The notes beneath the pieces are model-generated. The model was given only the letters and a program-made list of their open reading frames with translations. It had not been told where the DNA came from and made no database searches. A DNA stretch of 6,572 bases. Source: Bacteroidales bacterium. Its GTDB lineage: Bacteria; Bacteroidota; Bacteroidia; Bacteroidales; JAGOPY01. A program made the translations under genes and the position numbers. Below, piece after piece: positions 1-6,253 of this stretch (positions are counted from its first letter, which is position 1; every line of letters begins with the position of its first letter). The stretch lies in NCBI GenBank assembly GCA_023229505.1, contig JALNZD010000080.1, positions 1 to 6,572 on the forward strand, written 5' to 3'.

Positions 1-1
1 A

Positions 2-51
2 GCTGTTAATATCGAGAATAACTCTTCGAGTTATTTCCCGAAATTAACAGC
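2..51. terminator. Long imperfect hairpin, possible terminator of the small lipoprotein gene
   Basis: Positions 2-10 (GCTGTTAAT) are the exact reverse complement of 43-51 (ATTAACAGC). Positions 12-14 pair with 39-41, and 17-24 (AATAACTC) pair with 28-35 (GAGTTATT), leaving a 3-nt loop at 25-27. About 20 base pairs form in 50 nt, with one A/A mismatch and a small internal loop. The structure starts about 33 nt beyond the stop codon of the minus-strand lipoprotein gene, so a terminator is a natural reading. The window edge hides whether a T-run follows on that strand. It could equally be a repeated palindromic element. The pairing is seen directly; the function is inferred. Confidence 0.4.
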
Positions 52-83
52 AATATCAATACAAATAGAGTTAATAAATTCAA

Positions 84-407
84 TTAAGAAAAGCAAAATC
101 GTGGTCTAAAGAATGGGGAGTAGTAAACTTCTTTAGGATAGTTACTTATTAAGCAATCATCTATTCCTAAGCTATCCATAAGATAATCAGACTTAGCAGA
201 TGACAATGTTTTGCCTATAGGTGTATCCTCAAATTTTGTATAATCATTTAAAAGATTTGAAAATTCAATGCCTTCATAACTTTTAGCATCATCCAGGTTC
301 TTTTGGAGATACTCTTTTATTCCTTTTTGTGCCTTTTTTTCAGGTGACAATGTACATCCTATGCCAATAATAGCAATGGAAAGCAGAAGAAATGTAATCT
401 TTTTCAT
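84..407 (-). CDS. Small hypothetical lipoprotein, possibly C-terminally shortened
   Basis: A 107-residue protein beginning with a short basic and hydrophobic leader (MKKITFLLLSIAIIGIGC). Cys18 fits a lipobox, although Gly at -3 is not the usual Leu, so it is probably lipid-anchored in the cell envelope. After the leader comes a charged segment (about residues 23-40) with the pattern KxIKEYLQKNLDDAKSYEGIEF. Its core resembles small Bacteroidota lipoproteins that carry an 'N-[LM]-x-D-x-x-SYE-x-[VI]-x-F' stretch; their function is unknown to me. Related proteins, as I remember them, continue further with a conserved aromatic and basic C-terminal segment. This one stops soon after YYSPFFRPRF, and neither other frame downstream restores such a segment, so a truncated or short variant is possible. 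The ATG start is supported by the signal peptide and by a TAnnTTTG promoter element 24 nt upstream. It is divergent from the large PKD gene, and no functional link can be shown. Confidence 0.75.
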   Translation of the reverse strand: MKKITFLLLSIAIIGIGCTLSPEKKAQKGIKEYLQKNLDDAKSYEGIEFSNLLNDYTKFEDTPIGKTLSSAKSDYLMDSLGIDDCLISNYPKEVYYSPFFRPRFCFS

Positions 408-431
408 ACATTTTTAATTTATAGCAATATA

Positions 432-439
432 CAAATTTA
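432..439 (-). promoter_or_regulatory. Bacteroidota -7 promoter element for the small lipoprotein gene
   Basis: Read on the minus strand the bases are TAAATTTG, an exact match to the Bacteroidota -7 consensus TAnnTTTG. The element ends 24 nt before the ATG of the lipoprotein gene, leaving room for a short A/T-rich leader. No TTTG -33 element is visible at the usual 17-23 bp spacing (the best is TTTC, too close). The call therefore rests on one element plus its position. Confidence 0.45.
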
Positions 440-514
440 AAAAAGAAAAATAGAAAGTTATTTTTAATCATCCCACCCAAATATTGAAGGCTCATTCTCT
501 TTGTAATTTACTGC

Positions 515-579
515 CTCCACCTTTGGCTGGATACGGCGACCAAATTGACTAGTCTACAACGTCTGTTTTAAGGGTGGAG
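515..579. other. GC-rich foldable island in the divergent intergenic region
   Basis: Positions 515-524 (CTCCACCTTT) pair with 570-579 (AAGGGTGGAG) over ten positions, with one G-T wobble. They enclose about 45 nt that include the perfect 8-bp palindrome GACTAGTC (547-554). The left half (511-541) is about 65% G+C, in sharp contrast to the AT-rich flanks. There is no credible reading frame, and the segment sits far upstream of both divergent start codons. It could be a small structured RNA, a regulatory site, or the remnant of a small mobile repeat; the sequence alone does not decide. The rest of 408-705 shows only the two -7 elements and AT-rich DNA. Confidence 0.35.
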
Positions 580-670
580 TTAAAAAGTCTAATTTTAAAC
601 TGGATGAAAACCAAGGTAATATAGTTTAAGTCCAGATCATTATTCTATAGGAGAATTGGAAATTCTTAAT

Positions 671-678
671 TATATTTG
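671..678 (+). promoter_or_regulatory. Bacteroidota -7 promoter element for the PKD adhesin gene
   Basis: TATATTTG matches TAnnTTTG exactly and ends 27 nt before the ATG at 706. This is nearly the same geometry as the element of the divergent lipoprotein gene. It overlaps the in-frame TTG at 676 that would give a longer protein, which argues that TTG is not the start codon. No convincing TTTG -33 element is present at normal spacing. Confidence 0.5.
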
Positions 679-705
679 GAAAAGGAAATTATTCAACCAA
701 ATATT

Positions 706-3700
706 ATGAATTCAAGGAGATTTGACTTCTTGTTAAAAGGCATCATTTTAATAATTCTGGGTAGTTTATTGCCAGTATGCTTAAATGCACAAATCAACGT
801 AACTTTCTCTTTTGATCCTAACAGTGCTTGTTCAGGGACCTCAATACAATTTACATCGACAGTTACAAATGGGACTCCCCCGTATATTTATTCATGGAAC
901 TTTGGGGATGATACCACCTCGAATATTGACAATCCAAATCATTCTTACAATGCCTATGGTTGTGGCGACCAACAATTTATTGTGCTTTTAACAGTAACAG
1001 ACACCACTGGTGGAGGAACTACTCCAGTTTCACATTCTGAAACTGTCATTGTTAAAAGTAGGCCCAATCCTCAGCTTACTGATTTAATTAATGACACGGA
1101 ATTCAGCAATTGTGACAATAATCCAACACCAGGAGATTCAGATTTTCCCGTCCGGGTTCAAAACAACACACCCAATAACTCCTGTATTTCAACTTATACC
1201 ATCAATTGGGGCGATGGTAGCCCGCCTCTTACTAACCTCACAAATAGCAGCTTTCCCATAGACTATACCTATACACAGCTTGGGGCATTTGATTTAACCA
1301 TTACTGCTTTTGGGAGCAATGGTTGTAGCGGAGTGACTACCTATGTAGTGAAGAACCAATCAAACCCAGCAGTAGGTATATCGACACCAGGCAACACCCA
1401 AGGTTGTGCGCCTCAGACATTTTCGTTTACTATGTTAAATTATACATTAAATTCTCCTGGAACGACTTACTTATGGGACTTTGGTGATAATAGCCCGACA
1501 ATAATCTGGACACAGGACTCAGTTGTAGCAAATGGCGCAACCATATCACATACTTTTATTACTACTTCTTGTGGACAGCCAAATAATGAGTTCATAGTTT
1601 CCGTCACAGCTTCTAACTCTTGTTCAAGCACGAGTGCCTCTGTAAGTGCAATCAAAATTTGGAGTTCGCCCATTGCAAATTTTGATCTAAATCCCGTTCA
1701 AGGATGTGTAAATTCCACCTGTTTTTCTTTTTCGAATACGACCATTCCGGGTGCCTGGGGCTCCTCCTGTTCTTCTACCGCGACTTACCAATGGGATTTT
1801 GGTAACGGGCAAACATCAACGGCTCAAAATCCGCCATGCCAGACATATTCTACTGTCGGAACATATTCGATTACTTTGACTGCCTCAAATAATTGTGGAA
1901 GTTCAACGATTACTAAAGAAATATCCGTTCAAAATCCTCCTGCCGCCATCGCTACGCTTGATCAAAATACTGGCTGTGTGCCTTTTCAGGTAAATTTTAC
2001 GAATAGTTCCACCGGAACCGATATACAATTTACCTGGAGTGTAAGTCCAGCTTCCGGATGGAGCTATGTTAACGGGACTAATAACCATTCTCAGAACCCG
2101 GTTCTACAATTTACTATTGCCGGAACTTACACAGTAAATCTCAATGTGACGAATGCATGCGGTAGTGACAATCAATCATTCACAATAACTGCAAAAGATG
2201 TTCCTTCCATTAATATTCCGACTATCGCTGATGATTGCATTCCCTATACTTATATTGGCAATGCTTCGTATGTTATTAATGGCAGTAATATTACGTCTTA
2301 TTTATGGTCTGTGAGCCCTCCTAATGGTTGGAATTTTGTAGCACCTTCAAATTCAGGCTCTCAAAATCCTACGATCTTATTCTCACAAACAGGTACTTAC
2401 CAGATCACCGTCCAGGCCACAAATGAATGCGGTACTGGAAGTCAGATCAGCAATTCATTTGATGTGATAAGTTTAGCTCCGGTTAATGCTGGTAATGATA
2501 CATCTGTTTGTTTAAACAGCGGAAATTTTCAGCTTTTTGGTAATCCTTCAGGCGGTACCTGGAGTGGGAATAACGTGACACCCTCAGGTATATTTTCTCC
2601 AGTCATTGTTGGAAGTTTTACGTTAACTTATAGCAGAGGGACGGGGAATTGTCTTTCTGAAGATCAAATAGTATTGACAGTAATGCCATCACCAGCTGTC
2701 AATGCCGGCCCAGACATCTCTATATGTGCGGACAATGAACCGATATTTTTAACAGGACAGCCAACTGGAGGAACATGGAATGGGACCGGTATAGTAAATG
2801 ACACGTTAGGGATATTTGACCCATCTGTTTCCGGGGCTGGTCTTTTTACCGTAAGTTATACAATATATGATAATCAAACTGGTTGCTCAAATTCCGATAA
2901 TATCATCATAAATGTTAGGCCTTTGCCTTCAATTTCTTTTAGCTTTGAACCTCCTGCCTGTGTGGGAGATAATATTCACTTTACCAACAATTGCAGTAAT
3001 GCTGAAAGTTATCTTTGGGATTTCGGTGATGGCGTTACTTCTACATTATTTGCTCCTATTCATACTTATGCTGTTGAAGGTCTTTATATAGTGACATTGA
3101 CTGCCTATTCAACTTTTAATTGTGTATCTTCTGATACTATGATGTTAAATGTCACGGTTCCACCACCGCAACCAGCTTTCGAAATTTCTCCAAAAGTTGG
3201 ATGTGCACCGTTAACCGTTTATATTTCAATCGACGAATCTCAATATGGAGATAATGCTTTTTATTATTGGGATTTTGGAAATGGAACCACCAGTAATTTA
3301 TTGGTTCCCCCGGATTCAATGGTATATTATGGAGGTATATCTGCAGATACCATATATAGAATCACTTTCAGATGCTATAATCCCTGCGGATCTAAAATCT
3401 TTTCGGACTCAATCCTGGTCCACCCAATACCACTATCAGATTTTGACATGCTGCACGATTGGGATTGTACGCCTGTGGAAGTTCAGTTTAAGAATGTTTC
3501 CAAAGGCTTGCCGGATTCTTTCTATTGGGACCTTGGCGATGGAACGACATCTACTGAATTTGAACCTGTACATATTTATATAACTGGAAATACTTCATCT
3601 CTATACACAATTAAATTAATCTCATACAATGGATGCGGTACAGATACCTTGTCGCGGGAATTACTTGTTAAACCTAATACCGTTGATGCTTTCTTCACTG

Positions 3701-4959
3701 TTGATAAATTTAAAGGATGTGAAGGTGATACATTCTGCTTTCAAAATTATTCCACCGATACGTCCGGTGTTGGAATTTCAAATCTTTCCTGGAATTTTGG
3801 TGACGGGCAAGGATCATCCACAGAAAACCCATGTCATATTTTTGACCTAGCGGGCGCTTATATTGTAAAGCTTCATATTGATAATGGCTGTGGACACGAT
3901 GATGCCTATGATACTATTGAAATAAATCCGACCCCACAGATTGAAATTTACTTAAATAATAAAGCCTGTGTTGGAGAAACATTATTTTTTGACTATTCCA
4001 CAAATGTTGAGATAGCTGGTAAAATATGGTATTTTGGAGATGGCGACTCATCTTTGTTATCTAATCCATATCATTACTACCAGGAAGAAGGTACCTATGA
4101 GGTGGTACTGACCGGGGTGTCGGCATATGGATTTCCTGCCTGCGTTGGAGTGGCAGGTAAACTGATTGAAATAAAACCTACACCTGAAGCCTTTATCTTG
4201 CCGGATACTTCTGGTTGTGCCCCGTTACAAATTACTTTTCAAGGTGATTCAGGTAGTTATCACCTTTGGAACTTTGGAGATAATACAATATTTACTTCAA
4301 ATCCAACACATATTTTTGATTCACCAGGGCTTTATAAAGTTAAACTAATTTCGGAATACAGTAACCTATGCAGGGATGCGGACAGTATTGAAATCAGGGT
4401 ATTTCCCAAACCCGAGAGCCAGTTCACATATACTTCCTCTGGTGGATACCCTGAACAGTTAACTTTCGTCAATACCTCTGCAGGGGCATCTGAGTGTATA
4501 TGGGATTTCGGAAATGGCCAGGTAATGTTCACCTGTGAAGTCAATGAGCCGATAGAATATAATAATACCGGAAATTATAATATTACCCTTATCACACTGA
4601 ACCAATATGGATGTTATGATACTGCTGCTGTGATTCATACCGTCAGCTTTAAAGGATTATTTGTGCCGAATGCCTTTGCACCGGAACATCCTGATCCTGG
4701 AGTCAATCTTTTCCTACCCAAAGGGATAGGTATCCTGGAATATACTATCCAAATATTTGACACATGGGGTAACCTGGTTTGGCAATCATCTGCTTTGGAT
4801 GAAGGAATTCCTACCGAGGGGTGGGATGGAAGAAATGAAAACGGAGAGTTTTATCCTCAGGATGTTTATGTTTGGAAAGTTATGGCAAAATTTATGGATG
4901 GCACTAATTGGAGTGGTGATAATGGTAAAACTTATGGAACGGTTACACTGATCAGGTAA
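706..4959 (+). CDS. Large secreted multi-PKD adhesin-like protein with T9SS type B C-terminal domain
   Basis: A 1,417-residue surface or exported protein. The ATG at 706 is preferred over an in-frame TTG at 676 because residues 1-28 then form a normal signal peptide (basic start, hydrophobic core, cleavage near LNA|Q). Eleven PKD-like modules are marked by W-x-[FL]-G-[DN] or WGDG motifs, with the Trp near residues 64, 168, 257, 363, 771, 855, 941, 1029, 1108, 1188 and 1266. Two modules have WSVSP instead (444, 534), and two are of an 'AGxD...C...GGTW[SN]G' type (619, 691). Module spacing is about 70-105 residues. Many modules carry a [GD]C-x-P near the start and an N-x-CG near the end, suggesting a disulfide in each. 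Residues about 1319-1417 (FVPNAF ... WDG ... DVYVWK ... GTVTLIR) form a gliding-motility-associated (CHU_C-like, type B) sorting domain, so export through the type IX system is expected. No catalytic domain is seen; adhesion or matrix function is inferred. The neighbouring convergent PorP/SprF-family gene is a likely partner. Confidence 0.93.
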   Translation: MNSRRFDFLLKGIILIILGSLLPVCLNAQINVTFSFDPNSACSGTSIQFTSTVTNGTPPYIYSWNFGDDTTSNIDNPNHSYNAYGCGDQQFIVLLTVTDTTGGGTTPVSHSETVIVKSRPNPQLTDLINDTEFSNCDNNPTPGDSDFPVRVQNNTPNNSCISTYTINWGDGSPPLTNLTNSSFPIDYTYTQLGAFDLTITAFGSNGCSGVTTYVVKNQSNPAVGISTPGNTQGCAPQTFSFTMLNYTLNSPGTTYLWDFGDNSPTIIWTQDSVVANGATISHTFITTSCGQPNNEFIVSVTASNSCSSTSASVSAIKIWSSPIANFDLNPVQGCVNSTCFSFSNTTIPGAWGSSCSSTATYQWDFGNGQTSTAQNPPCQTYSTVGTYSITLTASNNCGSSTITKEISVQNPPAAIATLDQNTGCVPFQVNFTNSSTGTDIQFTWSVSPASGWSYVNGTNNHSQNPVLQFTIAGTYTVNLNVTNACGSDNQSFTITAKDVPSINIPTIADDCIPYTYIGNASYVINGSNITSYLWSVSPPNGWNFVAPSNSGSQNPTILFSQTGTYQITVQATNECGTGSQISNSFDVISLAPVNAGNDTSVCLNSGNFQLFGNPSGGTWSGNNVTPSGIFSPVIVGSFTLTYSRGTGNCLSEDQIVLTVMPSPAVNAGPDISICADNEPIFLTGQPTGGTWNGTGIVNDTLGIFDPSVSGAGLFTVSYTIYDNQTGCSNSDNIIINVRPLPSISFSFEPPACVGDNIHFTNNCSNAESYLWDFGDGVTSTLFAPIHTYAVEGLYIVTLTAYSTFNCVSSDTMMLNVTVPPPQPAFEISPKVGCAPLTVYISIDESQYGDNAFYYWDFGNGTTSNLLVPPDSMVYYGGISADTIYRITFRCYNPCGSKIFSDSILVHPIPLSDFDMLHDWDCTPVEVQFKNVSKGLPDSFYWDLGDGTTSTEFEPVHIYITGNTSSLYTIKLISYNGCGTDTLSRELLVKPNTVDAFFTVDKFKGCEGDTFCFQNYSTDTSGVGISNLSWNFGDGQGSSTENPCHIFDLAGAYIVKLHIDNGCGHDDAYDTIEINPTPQIEIYLNNKACVGETLFFDYSTNVEIAGKIWYFGDGDSSLLSNPYHYYQEEGTYEVVLTGVSAYGFPACVGVAGKLIEIKPTPEAFILPDTSGCAPLQITFQGDSGSYHLWNFGDNTIFTSNPTHIFDSPGLYKVKLISEYSNLCRDADSIEIRVFPKPESQFTYTSSGGYPEQLTFVNTSAGASECIWDFGNGQVMFTCEVNEPIEYNNTGNYNITLITLNQYGCYDTAAVIHTVSFKGLFVPNAFAPEHPDPGVNLFLPKGIGILEYTIQIFDTWGNLVWQSSALDEGIPTEGWDGRNENGEFYPQDVYVWKVMAKFMDGTNWSGDNGKTYGTVTLIR
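4660..4956 (+). other. Type B T9SS C-terminal sorting domain within the adhesin
   Basis: The last 99 residues of the PKD protein match the gliding-motility-associated C-terminal domain. They start with FVPNAFAPE, continue through an IxIFDTWGNLVW strand, GWDGRNENG and PQDVYVWKVMA, and end in GTVTLIR. Known type B domains direct proteins through the type IX secretion system and, unlike type A domains, rely on a PorP/SprF-like partner. The common PNGDGxND loop after PNAF is replaced here by PEHPDPGVNLFLPKG, a variant form. Confidence 0.88.
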
Positions 4960-4978
4960 ATAGTCCTTTTTTATAATG

Positions 4979-6079
4979 TTATTTTTTTCGAATTATTTTC
5001 TTTTTTTTATTCATCCATGGACTGCCTTCATCACAGACATCCGGTTTATCATGAAAAAATGAACTATTATTAAAAGCTAAAATTAATGTGATCTCAGGAG
5101 ATCCTCCGGTTACATCACTTAATTGTGATACTGTAATATCATAAGATAATGAGGTAGTTAGAATTGTATTATTGCGCTTATTAATTGTAAAACGATATCC
5201 AAACAAAACTATAATTGCATCAGTATTCTGCAGGTTAATATTTTTATTTCTCCACCATATGCCAAAATCTATATTAAAATCTGTAAAAGATGTATTTACA
5301 CCCATCATGTAGGAAAACATCTTCCATTGCCTTTCACATAGAACTGATGGTTCAATAAGCATGTATCCATGATAATTAAGAGAAATTGATGTAGTATAAT
5401 TAGCAAAGAAAACATATTTAGCAGAAATCGGCGCTTTAGAATGAGTAAATGATTGATTTGGTTGAGATAAATGAAAACCAGATAACCCAATTTCGAATTT
5501 CCGATAAAGCTTGAATGAATTTGCCTGAGAAGATTTATTCTCATATCTAAAAACACAGCCAACGTTAAAAATGTCAGCAAAGGACTTGTCACTTGATCCG
5601 TCATTGGGCGGGATAAATGCAGATGGATAAATATTGCCATAGTAAGGGTTTAATTGCCCGCTGAAAACAAACTGGTCCCAATTAATGCTATTGAATGAAA
5701 ATGAAGGCATTACACCTACCTGAATTAAAGATCTTGCAGCGATTGGAATTCTTGCTGAAATCGGAATTCCAATTGTAATTTTTTGAAGAACACCTTCACC
5801 TTCAGTATTTGAAATAGCAATAAATCCAAAGCCTCCTGTACCTCTGGTAATCCGAATACTTTGATCAAAACATGCATAAAATGTTTGGAATTTGCTTGGT
5901 ATGTTTGGCCACAGCCTGCGGTAAGCTAAATTTAATCTTAACCCATAATCCATTCCTGCATATGCCGGATTATAATAAATTTTATTATTGATAAAATTTG
6001 AAAAATTAGGGTCTTGACCGAAAATGCTAATAGTAGGAAAATATAATACGAATAAAATAATATATTTTGCTTTTTTCAT
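4979..6079 (-). CDS. PorP/SprF-family type IX secretion outer-membrane protein
   Basis: A 366-residue protein with a cleavable signal peptide (residues 1-21, ending IFG|Q). The family opening follows: QDPNFSNFINNKIYYNPAYAG (22-42), then LRLNLAYRRLWPNIPSKFQT and a conserved FDQ (71-73). The remainder alternates short amphipathic strands and Gly/Asn turns, as in an outer-membrane beta-barrel, and the last strand is EITLILAF (329-336). PorP (Porphyromonas) and SprF (Flavobacterium) work in type IX secretion. SprF-like paralogues serve particular substrates with type B C-terminal domains, which is what the convergent neighbour encodes 19 bp away. Beyond the barrel lies a 30-residue tail with Cys349 and a Lys-rich end (NKKKKIIRKK). 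That tail is encoded by long A-runs, so a slippage or sequencing error could change it. Upstream, on the minus strand, TAAGTTTA (6125-6132) is only a near match to the -7 consensus. A role as dedicated exporter or anchor of the PKD protein is inferred. Confidence 0.9.
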   Translation of the reverse strand: MKKAKYIILFVLYFPTISIFGQDPNFSNFINNKIYYNPAYAGMDYGLRLNLAYRRLWPNIPSKFQTFYACFDQSIRITRGTGGFGFIAISNTEGEGVLQKITIGIPISARIPIAARSLIQVGVMPSFSFNSINWDQFVFSGQLNPYYGNIYPSAFIPPNDGSSDKSFADIFNVGCVFRYENKSSQANSFKLYRKFEIGLSGFHLSQPNQSFTHSKAPISAKYVFFANYTTSISLNYHGYMLIEPSVLCERQWKMFSYMMGVNTSFTDFNIDFGIWWRNKNINLQNTDAIIVLFGYRFTINKRNNTILTTSLSYDITVSQLSDVTGGSPEITLILAFNNSSFFHDKPDVCDEGSPWMNKKKKIIRKK

Positions 6080-6140
6080 TAAAAAACCATTAATAGTTTG
6101 AGCTGTAAGTAATTAAATTAAATATAAACTTATTAGTTAC

Positions 6141-6159
6141 TGTTCAGCGGTTATGAACA
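6141..6159. repeat. Palindrome TGTTCA-N7-TGAACA between the PorP-like gene and the transposase gene
   Basis: TGTTCA (6141-6146) and TGAACA (6154-6159) are perfect inverted 6-mers separated by GCGGTTA. The site lies about 60 bp upstream of the PorP/SprF-family start codon and about 95 bp upstream of the transposase start. It could be an operator for a dimeric regulator of either gene or part of the insertion element's end region. Nothing else in the window decides between these, and a 6-bp arm can occur by chance. Confidence 0.3.
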
Positions 6160-6167
6160 TATTAACA

Positions 6168-6201
6168 GACCAAAGATAATAAAAGAGTACCTGACCAAAG
6201 A
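6168..6201. repeat. Pair of 9-bp direct repeats GACCAAAGA
   Basis: GACCAAAGA occurs at 6168-6176 and again at 6193-6201, 25 bp apart, in the gap upstream of the IS66 transposase gene. Sub-terminal repeats at insertion-sequence ends can bind transposase, and paired sites can bind regulators. The full element is not in the window, so neither role can be confirmed. Confidence 0.3.
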
Positions 6202-6253
6202 ACGTTTTATAACTTTATTTGACATGGGTTAATATTTTCCGATACTTGCATTG

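Noticed and set aside
2..51. Integron attC site
   Set aside because: The outer arms do not fit the RYYYAAC/GTTRRRY core sites, and no integrase or cassette array is present.
1467..2088. Two minus-strand open frames inside the PKD gene
   Set aside because: They lie fully within the strongly supported adhesin frame, have no recognisable domains, and their sequences are the antisense of PKD repeats.
706..4659. CRISPR-like or DNA-level tandem repeat array in the repetitive gene
   Set aside because: Repetition is at the protein-module level (about 70-105 residues) with diverged DNA; there are no identical short repeats with regular spacers.
3245..4951. Three plus-strand frames of 64-112 codons and one minus-strand frame of 70 codons overlapping the PKD gene
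   Set aside because: Out-of-frame readings of the same repeats with atypical composition; no start context or homology.
4943..4972. Terminator for the adhesin gene
   Set aside because: A short near-palindrome (TTAC-A-CTGATCAG-GTAA) at the stop codon precedes six T, but the stem has only about six pairs with a bulge, lies in coding sequence, and is 7 nt from the T-run; too weak to call.
5305..5640. 111-codon minus-strand frame inside the PorP/SprF-family gene
   Set aside because: It is a shifted reading of the PorP-like gene on the same strand, whose own frame carries the family motifs.
6219..6246. Sigma70-type promoter (TTGACA, then GATACT) for the transposase
   Set aside because: TTGACA is exact, but the -10 is poor and would lie only 7 bp before the start codon. 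Bacteroidota also use a different consensus.
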